A stretch of 64,000 nt of DNA from JBJHDF01 sp050486405 (GCA_050486405.1 JBJHDF010000003.1:62001-126000), one strand, 5' to 3'; numbered from the stretch's first letter, positions 47,510-57,207 are shown. Numbers and translations: made by a program. Notes: generated by a model from the sequence alone, not told the origin.

Positions 47510-49951
47510 TCAGTCTCCGGTGCCTGGCAACAGCTTTTCCAGGCTAGCGGCTGGCACCGGTTTGCTGATCAGGTAGCCCTGAATATCATCGCAGCCGCGA
47601 GCCGCGAGAAACTCCCGTTGCGCCTCGGTTTCCACCCCCTCGGCGACCACACCCAGGCCCAGTTGCCGGGCGAGCACAATGGTGGCCTCGACGATGGCCA
47701 TATCGTGGCTGTCGTCGGGAATGCCCGCCACAAATGAGCAGTCGATCTTGAGTCTGTCCAGGGGCAGACGCTTGAGATAGCTGAGGCTGGAGTAGCCGGT
47801 GCCAAAATCATCCATGGCCAGCTTGATGCCCATCTTGTGCAGATCCAGCAGTTTTGCGATCGCCTGGTCCGGGTTGTTCATCAGGCTGGACTCGGTGATT
47901 TCCAGCTCCAGGAGCTTGGGGTCACAGCCGGTTTCCACCAGTATCTGGGCAACCCTGCCGGCGAAATCCTCCTGTTCCAGTTGCCGCTGGGAGAGGTTGA
48001 CGCTGATGCTCATACCCGCCATGCCTGAGCGGTGCCAATGGCTGGCCTGCTGACAGGCGGTGCGCAGCACCCATTCGCCCAGCGGTATTATCAAGCCCAC
48101 CTCCTCGGCGATAGGAATGAACTCCGCAGGGTTTACCAGCCCCCTGACGGGGTGCTGCCAGCGTGCCAACGCCTCGACACCGGTTATAGCCCCCGTGGCC
48201 AGTCTGATTTGGGGCTGGTAATGCAGAAACAGCTCGTTGCGCTCTTGCGCGCCGCGCAGATCGTTTTCCAGATGCAGCCGATTGTGGATTTTCAGATCCA
48301 GTTCGGGGCTGAAAAACCGGAAGGTATTTCTGCCCTCCTCTTTGGCCAGGTACAGAGCATTGTCCGCGTACCGGACCAGGGTTTCCGCCGCATCCGAATC
48401 GCGCGGATACAGGCTGACGCCAAGGCTGGTGGTCACATGCAGTTCGTGCCCGGCAACCTTGAAGGGCTTTTCCAGAACAGCGAAGATTTTCTCTATCACC
48501 TGCAGCGAGTTTTGCGGGTCCGCCAGATCGGACAACGTAATCAAAAACTCATCTCCGCCCAGGCGACCGACGGTATCGTCCCTGCGGATCACCTGCCGCA
48601 GCCGCTCCCCCACCTGTTTCAGCAGCAGGTCACCGGCCGGATGCCCCAGCGTGTCATTGATGGTTTTGAATCGATCCAGATCAATAAACAGAACAGCCAG
48701 GGATCGCTTGTGCCGATCCGAAGTGGCCAGCGCCTGCTCAAGCCGGCTCATTACCATTAATCGGTTGGGCAACCCCGTCAGCGCATCGTGATAGGCGAGG
48801 TACTCGATATGTCGTTCCTGTTCCTTGCGCAGAGTGATATCGCGCACCAGTGCCAGATTATAACCATGCCCTTCATACTCGAAATAGTTGGCGCTGACCT
48901 CTACCGGAAAGATAGAGCCGTCACGACGCTGATGCTGGGTTTCCAGACTTATCGATCCCCGTGTGCGGATCTCATGCCAGTGCGCCTGCCACCGTTCCTT
49001 GTCAAAACCCGGATTGATATTGGCGATACTCAAGTTCAGCAGTTCTTCGCGACTGTACCCCAATGACCGACAGGCCTCGCCGTTGACGTAAAGAATGCGG
49101 GCATTCTGATCGATTAGAAGTGCCGCCTCCTGCACATGGTTCAACGCAAAACTCAAAATAGCCAGGCGCTCCTCAGCCAGTTTGCGCTCGGTAATGTCAC
49201 TGATCACCCCCTCCAGGGCCAGCACGTTTCCCTGCTCGTCGTATACGCCGCGACCTTGCTCCCAGACATACTTTTCCGTGCCATCCGCCGTGTGCATCCG
49301 ATATTCGAGTTGAAACGGTTTGCGCTCGGCCACGGCTTGCTGCGTTTCCCGCCAAACACGCTCCTGGTCATCCGGGTGTATCAGATTGTTGAAGGCCACG
49401 TCCCCGGCCAGGAACTGTTCGGGTGCATACCCCGTGAGGACGGTGGCGCCGGTACTGACAAAGTCGGATGTCCAGTCGCGGTCATTGCGACAGCGATAGG
49501 CCATGCCCGGCATATTGTCCATAAACGCAGCGAGACTGCGCTGGCTTTCGTGCAGCGACAACTCAATGTTTTTGGTTTCAGTGATATCGTGGAAGTAGCC
49601 GTGCCAGGTGATGGCGCCATCCGTACGCCGCTCCGGCATGGAGCGGCACTCCACCCAGATCTCACCCTTGGTTGGGTGCAGTATCCGCCATTCGCAGCGG
49701 AACCGCTGCAGAGTTTTGGCCGACTCGGCTACCGCCGACTGAATACGCGCATGATCGTCCGGGTGAATCAGGGCCCATGCCCGGGAGAAGTCCTCCGCCA
49801 GTTCCTCCGGCGTCAGGCCATAGATGTCCACAATATCCGCTGTGGCACGGGGCATGGACAGACTGCCGTCCGCCGCCTGACGCACCTCGTGCAAGGCGAC
49901 CGGTGCAATGCGCCCGATCTTGGCGAGCAGGGACTCTGCCTGGGATTTCAT
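47510..49951 (-). CDS. PAS-PAS-PAS-GGDEF-EAL signalling protein
   Basis: 813 residues, soluble, no signal or membrane helix. Three PAS domains (about 20-120, 130-255, 265-385) with the PAC-type ends typical of PAS-S-box repeats. GGDEF is intact at 465-469 with the I-site RRDD in front. EAL is intact at 593-595 (VEALARWQHP) with ELEITESSLM and MDDFGTGYSSLSYLKRLP, so both c-di-GMP synthesis and breakdown are possible. The PAS domains probably set the balance. Confidence 0.93.
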   Translation of the reverse strand: MKSQAESLLAKIGRIAPVALHEVRQAADGSLSMPRATADIVDIYGLTPEELAEDFSRAWALIHPDDHARIQSAVAESAKTLQRFRCEWRILHPTKGEIWVECRSMPERRTDGAITWHGYFHDITETKNIELSLHESQRSLAAFMDNMPGMAYRCRNDRDWTSDFVSTGATVLTGYAPEQFLAGDVAFNNLIHPDDQERVWRETQQAVAERKPFQLEYRMHTADGTEKYVWEQGRGVYDEQGNVLALEGVISDITERKLAEERLAILSFALNHVQEAALLIDQNARILYVNGEACRSLGYSREELLNLSIANINPGFDKERWQAHWHEIRTRGSISLETQHQRRDGSIFPVEVSANYFEYEGHGYNLALVRDITLRKEQERHIEYLAYHDALTGLPNRLMVMSRLEQALATSDRHKRSLAVLFIDLDRFKTINDTLGHPAGDLLLKQVGERLRQVIRRDDTVGRLGGDEFLITLSDLADPQNSLQVIEKIFAVLEKPFKVAGHELHVTTSLGVSLYPRDSDAAETLVRYADNALYLAKEEGRNTFRFFSPELDLKIHNRLHLENDLRGAQERNELFLHYQPQIRLATGAITGVEALARWQHPVRGLVNPAEFIPIAEEVGLIIPLGEWVLRTACQQASHWHRSGMAGMSISVNLSQRQLEQEDFAGRVAQILVETGCDPKLLELEITESSLMNNPDQAIAKLLDLHKMGIKLAMDDFGTGYSSLSYLKRLPLDRLKIDCSFVAGIPDDSHDMAIVEATIVLARQLGLGVVAEGVETEAQREFLAARGCDDIQGYLISKPVPAASLEKLLPGTGD

Positions 49952-50013
49952 AGGGCAAGTTTAGCCCCAGAATGTGCACCATGCACACCCCAGGGCCGAG
50001 TAGGAGGGGGTTT

Positions 50014-50892
50014 TTACTTGCTGAACACCACCGTGCGGTTGCCATTGAGCAGCACCCGGTGCTCGGCGTACCAGCGCAGGGCGCGGTTCAGCACCACCGC
50101 CTCGATGTCCCGGCCTATCTCCGCCATATCCTCCGGGGAGTTCACATGGGACACCCGCTCCACCGCCTGCTCGATGATGGGCCCCTCGTCCAGGTCGGCG
50201 GTAACAAAGTGCGCCGTGGCGCCGATCAGCTTCACCCCCCGGGCGTGGGCCTGGTGGTAAGGGCGGGCGCCCTTGAAGCCGGGCAGAAAAGAATGGTGGA
50301 TATTGATGGCCCGGCCGGCCAGTTTGCGGCACAGGTCGTCGGAGAGAATCTGCATGTAGCGGGCCAGCACCAGACATTCTGCCCGCTCCTGCTCCACCAG
50401 GGCCCAGACCCGGGCCTCCTGCTCCGCCTTGGTCTCCGCCGTCACGGGTAAATAGTGAAACGGCAACTGATACCACTCGGTGAGATCGCGCATCACCTCG
50501 TGGTTGGACACCACCCCGACAATCTCCACCGGCAGGGAGCCGTTCTTCCAGTTGTTGAGCAGGCTGTTCAGGCAGTGGCCCCACTGGGACACGGCAATCA
50601 GCACCCGCAGCTTGTGGCGGGCGTCGTGCACCTGCCAATCCATGCCGTAGCGCTCCGCCACCGGCTGGAACAGGGCGCGGATGGCTTCCATATCCACGTC
50701 ATTGGCACCCCCGCCGGTAGCGGGACACTGGAACACGGTGCGCATAAAGAAGCGGCGGCGCTCCACATCCTCAAACTGGGAGGATTCGCTGATATTGAAG
50801 CCGCGCTCGGCAAACAGGCTGGCCACGGCCGCCACTATGCCGGGCTGGTCCTGGCAGCTAAAGGTCAATATGATTTCACGGGCACCAGCCAT
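50014..50892 (-). CDS. purU: Formyltetrahydrofolate deformylase
   Basis: Hydrolyses 10-formyl-THF to formate and THF, balancing one-carbon units. 292 residues. The N-terminal ACT domain (FSCQDQPGIVAAVASLFAERG) senses methionine/glycine in E. coli. The hydrolase domain has VSNHEVMRDL, INIHHSFLPGFKGARPYHQA (core HHSFLPGF) and TADLDEGPII. ATG start at 50892. Stands alone. Confidence 0.95.
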   Translation of the reverse strand: MAGAREIILTFSCQDQPGIVAAVASLFAERGFNISESSQFEDVERRRFFMRTVFQCPATGGGANDVDMEAIRALFQPVAERYGMDWQVHDARHKLRVLIAVSQWGHCLNSLLNNWKNGSLPVEIVGVVSNHEVMRDLTEWYQLPFHYLPVTAETKAEQEARVWALVEQERAECLVLARYMQILSDDLCRKLAGRAINIHHSFLPGFKGARPYHQAHARGVKLIGATAHFVTADLDEGPIIEQAVERVSHVNSPEDMAEIGRDIEAVVLNRALRWYAEHRVLLNGNRTVVFSK

Positions 50893-51069
50893 GGGACGTA
50901 ATCGCTCCTAAAACATGCGCGCAGTAGTTTAGCCCGCAAGGATACGCCAATGGGGAATAAACGGCCATATCCCATAGAAACAATCAGTCTATATCCCCCA
51001 AAAAACGCCAACCCCGGCTATATCGGCCACCGGAGATTAGTGGTTACTGACCTGACAGCTACCCACAAC

Positions 51070-51078
51070 TTATCCACA
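51070..51078 (+). promoter_or_regulatory. DnaA box upstream of nrdA
   Basis: TTATCCACA is a perfect strong DnaA box; a weaker TTATCCGCT lies at 51093-51101. E. coli nrdAB is also controlled by DnaA through such boxes, tying dNTP supply to replication. Activity here is inferred. Confidence 0.6.
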
Positions 51079-51100
51079 GCCAACCCACCCGATTATCCGC

Positions 51101-51129
51101 TTGCATTTGCCCTGAGACCGCATTATCTT
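51101..51129 (+). promoter_or_regulatory. Promoter of nrdAB
   Basis: TTGCAT (51101-51106), 17-bp spacer, TATCTT (51124-51129). The -10 lies inside the first NrdR box, as expected for repression. The leader to the nrdA start is about 190 nt. Confidence 0.5.
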
Positions 51130-51164
51130 GTAGCCCACAGTAAAAAAAACCCTATATATGGGGT
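51118..51164 (+). promoter_or_regulatory. Paired NrdR boxes
   Basis: Box 1 (51118-51133) and box 2 (51149-51164, ACCCTATATATGGGGT) fit the NrdR pattern (C..A.AT.T.G); box 1 is weaker. They are 31 bp apart, close to three helical turns, the spacing NrdR needs. NrdR represses ribonucleotide reductase when dATP is high. Confidence 0.7.
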
Positions 51165-51326
51165 TTTCAACCAATGGCGACCCAGCCAGACAGGTAACCC
51201 GGCGAGCACAATAAGCGGACCCTGGCAGCGGCGCCCCGAAACACACTCTTGCCCCACGACGGCAGCGCGCAGCGGCACCGGCCGCCAATTATTGAGCATA
51301 TTCACAGAACAATCACGGAGCAGTAT

Positions 51327-54230
51327 ATGCACACCGACACCCAGCCCGCATCGACCCAGTCCACCCCGCCCCAGGGCGCCCCGGCCACCAGCGCCGCCAG
51401 CCTGGCCGCCACGGCCCCCGGCCAGATCCGGGTGATCAAGCGCAACGGCACCGTGGTGCCCTTCGACGACAGCAAAATCTCGGTGGCCATGACCAAGGCC
51501 TTTCTGGCCGTGGAAGGCGGCACCGCCGCCGCCTCCTCCCGGGTACGGGAGCGGGTGGAGGAACTCACCGCCCAGATCAGCGCCACTTTCAAGCGGCGCA
51601 TGGCCTCCGGCGGCACCATCCACATCGAGGAGATCCAGGACCAGGTGGAACTGGCCCTGATGCGCGCCGGCGAGCAGAAGGTGGCCCGGGACTATGTGCT
51701 CTACCGTGAGGAGCACGCCCGCAAGCGCGCCGAAAAACTGGCCGCCGAGCAGCAGAAGACCCAGGCCCGGGCCAGCCACCCGGACATCCACGTGGTCCGT
51801 GAAGACGGCAGCCGCGAGCTGCTGGACTTCGAGCGCCTGCGCACCGTGGTGCGCGAGGCCTGCGCCGGCCTCACCGCCGTGGACGAAGACGCCATCCTCA
51901 ACGAGGCACTGCGCAACCTGTACGACGGCGTCAACCTCAGCGACGTCAACACCTCCCTGGTGATCACCGCCCGCGCCCTGGTGGAAAAGGAGCCCAACTA
52001 CTCCTACGCCACCGCCCGGCTGCTGCTGGACAAGCTGCGCGCCGAAGCCCTGGGCTTTCTCGGCATCGCCACCGAGGCCACCCAGGCCGAGATGGCCACC
52101 TACTACCCCAGAGCCCTGACCGCCTACCTCCGAAAGGGCGTGGAGCTGGAACTGCTCTCCCCCGACCTGCTGAAGTTCGACCTTGAGAAGCTAAGCCAAG
52201 CCCTGCTGCCCGAGCGCGACCTGCAGTTCACCTATCTGGGCCTGCAGACCCTCTACGACCGCTACTTTATCCACAGCAACGACGTGCGCATCGAGCTGCC
52301 GCAGATTTTCTTCATGCGGGTAGCCATGGGCCTGGCGGTGGAAGAACCGGAGAAGGAAGCCCGGGCCGTCGAGTTCTACCGGCTGCTGTCGTCCTTCGAC
52401 TACATGAGCTCCACCCCGACCCTGTTCAACGCCGGCACCCTGCGCCCGCAGCTGTCCTCCTGCTACCTGACCACGGTGCCCGACGACCTGCACGGCATCT
52501 ACGGCGCCATCCAGGACAACGCCATGCTGAGCAAATTCGCCGGCGGCCTGGGCAACGACTGGACTCCGGTGCGCTCCCTGGGCGCCTACATCAAGGGCAC
52601 CAACGGCCGCTCCCAGGGCGTGGTGCCCTTCCTCAAGGTGGCCAACGACACCGCCGTGGCGGTGAACCAGGGCGGCAAGCGCAAGGGCGCCGTCTGCGCC
52701 TACCTGGAAACCTGGCACCTGGACATCGAGGAATTCCTGGAACTGCGCAAGAACACCGGCGACGACCGCCGCCGCACCCACGACATGAACACCGCCAACT
52801 GGGTGCCGGACCTGTTCATGAAGCGCGTCTTTGACGACGGCCCCTGGACCCTCTTCTCGCCCAACGACGTGCCGGACCTGCACGACCTCTACGGCCAGGC
52901 CTTCGAAGCCCGCTACGAGGAATACGAGCGCCTGGCCGCCGAAGGCAAGATGCGCCTGTTCAAAACCGTGCGCGCCCTGGACCTGTGGCGCAAGATGCTG
53001 GGCATGCTGTTCGAGACCGGCCACCCCTGGATCACCTTCAAGGATTCCTGCAACCTGCGCAGCCCGCAGCAACACGCGGGCGTGGTGCACTCGTCCAACC
53101 TGTGCACCGAGATCACGCTCAACACCCGCGCCAACGAAGAGATCGCCGTGTGCAACCTGGGCTCCGTCAACCTGGCCCAGCACATCGAAAACGGCCAGCT
53201 CGACATGGCCAAACTGGAGCGCACCGTCACCACCGCCATCCGCATGCTCGATAACGTCATCGACATCAACTACTACTCGGTGCCGGCGGCCCGCGCCTCC
53301 AATATGCGCCACCGCCCCGTGGGCCTGGGCCTGATGGGCTTCCAGGACGCACTCTACCGGCAGCGCATCGCCTACAGCTCCGACGAGGCCGTGCAGTTTG
53401 CCGACACCTCCATGGAAGCCATCAGCTACTACGCCATCAAGGCCTCCAGCCAACTGGCGCAGGAGCGCGGCCGCTACTCCAGCTTCGAAGGCTCCCTGTG
53501 GAGCAAGGGCGTGCTGCCCATCGACTCCATCGACAACCTGGTGCAGCACCGCGGTGCCAAGTACATCGAAGTGGACCGCAGCCGCACCCTGGACTGGGAC
53601 AGCCTGCGCGAGCAGGTCAAAACCCACGGCATGCGCAACTCCAACGTCATGGCCATTGCGCCCACCGCCACCATCGCCAACATCACCGGGGTGAGCCAGT
53701 CCATCGAACCCACCTACCAGAACCTGTACGTGAAATCGAACCTGTCCGGCGAATTCACCGTGGTCAACCCCTACCTGGTACACGACCTGAAAGACCGTGA
53801 GCTGTGGGACAACGTGATGGTCAACGACCTGAAATACTACGAAGGCTCGCTGCAGAAAATCGACCGGGTGCCGGACGACCTGAAAGCACTCTACGCCACC
53901 GCCTTTGAAGTGGAACCGCGCTGGATCGTCGACGCCGCCAGCCGCCGCCAGAAGTGGATCGACCAGGCCCAGAGCCTGAACCTCTACATCGCCGGCGCCA
54001 ACGGCAAAAAGCTGGACGTCACCTACCGCATGGCCTGGTTCCGTGGTCTGAAAACCACCTACTACCTGCGCGCCCTGGCGGCCACCAGCACCGAGAAATC
54101 CACCATCGAGAGCGGTGCGCTGAACGCCGTCTCCGCCAAAGGCACCAGCAGTACCAGTACAGCCGCCGCAGCCGCAGCAGTGCCCAAAGCCTGCTCGCTG
54201 GACGACCCTGATTGCGAAGCCTGCCAATAG
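51327..54230 (+). CDS. nrdA: Ribonucleoside-diphosphate reductase class Ia, alpha subunit
   Basis: Reduces NDPs to dNDPs. 967 residues from the ATG at 51327, with CGGAG upstream. Two ATP-cones lie N-terminally: about 34-130 (IRVIKRNGTVVPFDDSKI) and about 155-245 (IHVVREDGSRELLDF). SSCYLTTVPDD gives one redox cysteine; NLCTEITLN gives N, C and E of the active site; CSLDDPDCEACQ at the end is the swinging thioredoxin-reducible tail. Longer than E. coli NrdA (761) because of the extra cone. Followed by nrdB. Confidence 0.97.
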   Translation: MHTDTQPASTQSTPPQGAPATSAASLAATAPGQIRVIKRNGTVVPFDDSKISVAMTKAFLAVEGGTAAASSRVRERVEELTAQISATFKRRMASGGTIHIEEIQDQVELALMRAGEQKVARDYVLYREEHARKRAEKLAAEQQKTQARASHPDIHVVREDGSRELLDFERLRTVVREACAGLTAVDEDAILNEALRNLYDGVNLSDVNTSLVITARALVEKEPNYSYATARLLLDKLRAEALGFLGIATEATQAEMATYYPRALTAYLRKGVELELLSPDLLKFDLEKLSQALLPERDLQFTYLGLQTLYDRYFIHSNDVRIELPQIFFMRVAMGLAVEEPEKEARAVEFYRLLSSFDYMSSTPTLFNAGTLRPQLSSCYLTTVPDDLHGIYGAIQDNAMLSKFAGGLGNDWTPVRSLGAYIKGTNGRSQGVVPFLKVANDTAVAVNQGGKRKGAVCAYLETWHLDIEEFLELRKNTGDDRRRTHDMNTANWVPDLFMKRVFDDGPWTLFSPNDVPDLHDLYGQAFEARYEEYERLAAEGKMRLFKTVRALDLWRKMLGMLFETGHPWITFKDSCNLRSPQQHAGVVHSSNLCTEITLNTRANEEIAVCNLGSVNLAQHIENGQLDMAKLERTVTTAIRMLDNVIDINYYSVPAARASNMRHRPVGLGLMGFQDALYRQRIAYSSDEAVQFADTSMEAISYYAIKASSQLAQERGRYSSFEGSLWSKGVLPIDSIDNLVQHRGAKYIEVDRSRTLDWDSLREQVKTHGMRNSNVMAIAPTATIANITGVSQSIEPTYQNLYVKSNLSGEFTVVNPYLVHDLKDRELWDNVMVNDLKYYEGSLQKIDRVPDDLKALYATAFEVEPRWIVDAASRRQKWIDQAQSLNLYIAGANGKKLDVTYRMAWFRGLKTTYYLRALAATSTEKSTIESGALNAVSAKGTSSTSTAAAAAAVPKACSLDDPDCEACQ

Positions 54231-54233
54231 GCA

Positions 54234-54264
54234 GGGAAAAGGGAAAAGGGAAAAGGGAAAAGGG
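54234..54264. repeat. Heptanucleotide tandem repeat (GGGAAAA)
   Basis: Four uninterrupted units plus a partial unit in the 84-bp gap between nrdA and nrdB. Slippage here would change the spacing or leader of nrdB. Related GGGAAAA runs occur at 27300-27335. Confidence 0.85.
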
Positions 54265-54314
54265 TTAGCAAGGTTGATAGATAGCAGATTAATTAGATTA
54301 GTTAGGAGTAGATT

Positions 54315-55559
54315 ATGTTGAGTTGGGATGAATTCCACGTCGAAGAAGATCGCGGTCCCAAAACCCGGACGGCGCCTCCGCCGCCGCCCGTGCGTCACAC
54401 GGAAGAGGAACCTGCACACACGCCTGCGCCCGCCGTCAAGGCGGCCGCGCCGGAAGACCCCCAGTCTCCCGTCGCCCAGGCCCGCGAAGCCCTGAAGCAC
54501 CTGGACCCGGCCCCCGGCCTGGAAGAGCTGGAAATGGGCGCCGCCCGTATCCAGGTAGACGACAAGCGCATGATCAACTGCCGCGCCGACCTCAACCAGT
54601 TGGTGCCCTTCAAATACGACTGGGCCTGGCAGAAATACCTGGACGGCTGCGCCAACCACTGGATGCCGCAAGAGGTCAACATGACCGCCGACATCGCCCT
54701 GTGGAAAAGCAAGGACGGCCTCACCGAAGACGAGCGCCGCATCGTCATGCGCAACCTCGGCTACTTCTCCACCGCCGACTCCCTGGTGGCCAACAACCTG
54801 GTGCTCGCCATCTACCGGCTGATCACCAACCCCGAGTGCCGCCAGTACATCCTGCGCCAGGCCTTTGAAGAAGCCATCCACACCCACGCCTACCAGTACT
54901 GCATCGAATCCCTGGGCATGGACGAAGGCGAAGTGTTCAACATGTACCGCGAACTGCCCTCGGTCGCCAACAAGGCTGCCTGGAGCCTGAAGCACACCCA
55001 GACCCTGGGCGACCCCACCTTCGCCACCGGCACCCCGGAAGCCGACCAGGAGCTGCTGCGCAACCTGGTGGCCTTCTACGCCGTTACCGAAGGCATCTTC
55101 TTCTACTGCGGCTTCAGCCAGATCCTCTCCATGGGCCGGCGCAACAAAATGACCGGCGTCGCCGAACAGTTCCAGTACATCCTGCGCGACGAATCCATGC
55201 ACCTGAACTTCGGCATCGACGTCATCAACCAGATCAAACTGGAAAACCCGCACCTGTGGACCGCCGAATTCCAGCGCGAAGCCACCCAGATGATCCTGGA
55301 AGGCACCGAACTGGAAGTCGCCTACGCCCGCGACACCATGCCCCGCGGCGTACTCGGCATGAACGCCGCCATGATGGAAGAATACCTGCACTTTATCGCC
55401 AACCGCCGCCTGGCCCAACTGGGCCTGAAAGAGCAGTACCCCGGCGCCAAGAACCCCTTCCCCTGGATGAGCGAAATTATGGACTTGCGCAAGGAGAAGA
55501 ACTTTTTTGAAACGCGGGTGATTGAGTATCAGACTGGGGGTGCTTTGAGTTGGGATTGA
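54315..55559 (+). CDS. nrdB: Ribonucleoside-diphosphate reductase class Ia, beta subunit
   Basis: Holds the diiron-tyrosyl radical. 414 residues with a low-complexity N-terminal stretch (about 18-50). Iron ligands: D155 (FSTADSLV), E186 and H189 (FEEAIHTHAY), later E and H in RDESMHLNFG. The radical tyrosine aligns with Y193, four after H189 as in E. coli (H118/Y122), so this is class Ia. A TTAGGAG site precedes the ATG. The end (ALSWD) echoes the start (LSWDEF). Confidence 0.97.
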   Translation: MLSWDEFHVEEDRGPKTRTAPPPPPVRHTEEEPAHTPAPAVKAAAPEDPQSPVAQAREALKHLDPAPGLEELEMGAARIQVDDKRMINCRADLNQLVPFKYDWAWQKYLDGCANHWMPQEVNMTADIALWKSKDGLTEDERRIVMRNLGYFSTADSLVANNLVLAIYRLITNPECRQYILRQAFEEAIHTHAYQYCIESLGMDEGEVFNMYRELPSVANKAAWSLKHTQTLGDPTFATGTPEADQELLRNLVAFYAVTEGIFFYCGFSQILSMGRRNKMTGVAEQFQYILRDESMHLNFGIDVINQIKLENPHLWTAEFQREATQMILEGTELEVAYARDTMPRGVLGMNAAMMEEYLHFIANRRLAQLGLKEQYPGAKNPFPWMSEIMDLRKEKNFFETRVIEYQTGGALSWD

Positions 55560-55608
55560 GTGTTGCGCCCTACCCTTCCCCTCCTCCCACAGCGGAGACC
55601 CCACCCTC

Positions 55609-55631
55609 CCTCCCCTCCAGGAGGGGAGGGC
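55609..55631. terminator. Inverted repeat after nrdB
   Basis: CCCTCCCCTCC and GGAGGGGAGGG form a perfect palindrome around one A, about 50 bp after the nrdB stop. No T-run follows, so intrinsic termination is uncertain; it may be a repeat element. It lies at the left edge of the A+T-richer island. Confidence 0.4.
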
Positions 55632-55774
55632 CGGGGAGGGTCGCCTGCGGCTTGAAATACTTTTCGCAACCTAAAACAAGGCAAGAATTCACGTAGAAGC
55701 GCAATTTCCTGGTTAAGATATATTTACTATGATATGGCTGCAGTTTTTCTAAAGCCTCATTAAGCGTTACAGTT

Positions 55775-56830
55775 ATGGCGTTCTCAGAAGGAAAAACAAC
55801 AATAGTTCTCGGCGCTGGCGCCAGCCACGAGGCAGGATTGCCTATTGGACGGGGTCTAAAATCCGAAATCGCTCGATTGGTAGACATCAGATATGAAGAT
55901 GGTTACACCCGTTCCAGTGGTTCAAAAGAAATAGAGGCTGCCATCCAAATAAAAGTTCAGGATAAGAAAGAGAAAGATATTAATCCCTACCTAAATGCCT
56001 GCCTGCGAATTAGAGATGCAATGCCACAAGCACCATCAATCGACAACTATTTAGACGTCCACGCAGAAGATGTGTTTACCGTGGCCTCCGGCAAGCTGGG
56101 TATAGCACAAGCAATATTAGAAGCTGAAAAGTCATCGACTCTTTATATAAATCACCGAGAAAGTCAGAAGATGATCAACTTCGGGAAGGTTGAAGACACA
56201 TGGTTCAACAAATTTGTACAGCTACTAACTGAAAATTGCCGAATTGATGATTTGTCACAAAACTTATCAAACCTGAGTGTTATTTCATTTAATTACGACC
56301 GGTGCTTCGAGCACTTCTTATACTATGCCATTCAAAACTACTATGGAGCCTCAGCCTCGGATACCGCAGAATTGCTGACCAACCTCAAAGTGTACCACCC
56401 GTACGGCCGTGCCGGCTCCCTTCCGTGGCAGGAGCAGGAAACTCCAATAGAGTTCGGAGGCACCCCAAATCCGAGTAGTCTTCTAAACATTTCCGCCGAA
56501 ATACGCACGTTCACCGAAGGCACCGACCCAGATACAAGTAATATCCAGTCTATTCGGGGTTCTGTAGCCGAATGCGATCGGCTCATATTTCTTGGATTCG
56601 CATTTCATCCTATGAATATGGAATTACTTTCTTCACAAAGAAAAGTTGGGTTAGCCCCTAAAGCGTCCTACGGAACCGCATTAGGGTTGTCAAGTTCAGA
56701 CCTTGAAATAATAGAAGGGGAAGTAAGGAGCTTAGCCGGTAACAAAATAGATAGAGTCGAACTAAGACGTCATTTCACCTGTTCCAGCTTACTTGACGAA
56801 TATCGCAGGAGTCTAACGTCGCATAAGTAA
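55775..56830 (+). CDS. SIR2-like domain protein
   Basis: 351 residues; the NAD-binding start is VLGAGASHEAGLPIG (GAGAS 13-17). SIDNYLD (88-94) and SFNYDRCFEH (N173, D175) are typical of SIR2-like proteins in bacterial defence and NADase systems, and H208 (VYHPYG) could be the catalytic histidine. The gene is A+T-rich, unlike nrdB before it, and starts the accessory region. It lacks the second domain (TIR, Argonaute, STING or TPR) seen in known defence partners. NADase or deacylase activity is possible; which is unknown. Confidence 0.7.
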   Translation: MAFSEGKTTIVLGAGASHEAGLPIGRGLKSEIARLVDIRYEDGYTRSSGSKEIEAAIQIKVQDKKEKDINPYLNACLRIRDAMPQAPSIDNYLDVHAEDVFTVASGKLGIAQAILEAEKSSTLYINHRESQKMINFGKVEDTWFNKFVQLLTENCRIDDLSQNLSNLSVISFNYDRCFEHFLYYAIQNYYGASASDTAELLTNLKVYHPYGRAGSLPWQEQETPIEFGGTPNPSSLLNISAEIRTFTEGTDPDTSNIQSIRGSVAECDRLIFLGFAFHPMNMELLSSQRKVGLAPKASYGTALGLSSSDLEIIEGEVRSLAGNKIDRVELRRHFTCSSLLDEYRRSLTSHK

Positions 56831-57207
56831 GAGGGCCTTCCCCAAATGACGCGGCTTCGCCTTAGGCTGCCACTGAACAAGGGTATTAAGCGGTACTCCC
56901 GGAATCCGGATTGACATAGCATGAAGGAAAAAGGGAAACAAAAGAGAAACAAAGGGAGAAACAAAAGGGGGCTGATTTATTTCTAAAAATAAATCTGCCC
57001 CCCTTTTCGGACCCCCTTTTCTTGGCGCCATACTGGATGGCCTAGAAAAACGGCTGTACTCAATTGGCGGAGAATCAGTGCAATAAAAAATGGGCGCCCA
57101 TTAGCCCGTGGTTATGGCCGACATAAAGCCACTATCATGCTAAAAAATGCTTGCATCGATAGCAAATACGATGGCGGCTTCACAAGTCCGACGAGTACGA
57201 TTTAAAT
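56831..57207. other. 377-bp gap with palindrome and purine-rich runs
   Basis: Between the SIR2-like and the 309-residue gene. It contains AAAGGGAAACAAAAG-type purine runs (56925-56970), then a palindrome at 56967-57007 (AAAAGGGGGC, GATTTATTT, AAATAAATC, GCCCCCCTTTT). Sequences like AAATAAATCTGCCCCC are often seen near REP-associated transposase remnants (from memory). No open frame of note. Confidence 0.55.

Noticed and set aside
52191..55604. Minus-strand open frame of 1137 codons over nrdA and nrdB
   Set aside because: A shadow of two GC-rich genes with strong codon bias. It crosses the intergenic gap, shows no domain, is rich in G, V, H and F as antisense frames are, and nrdA/nrdB are certain.
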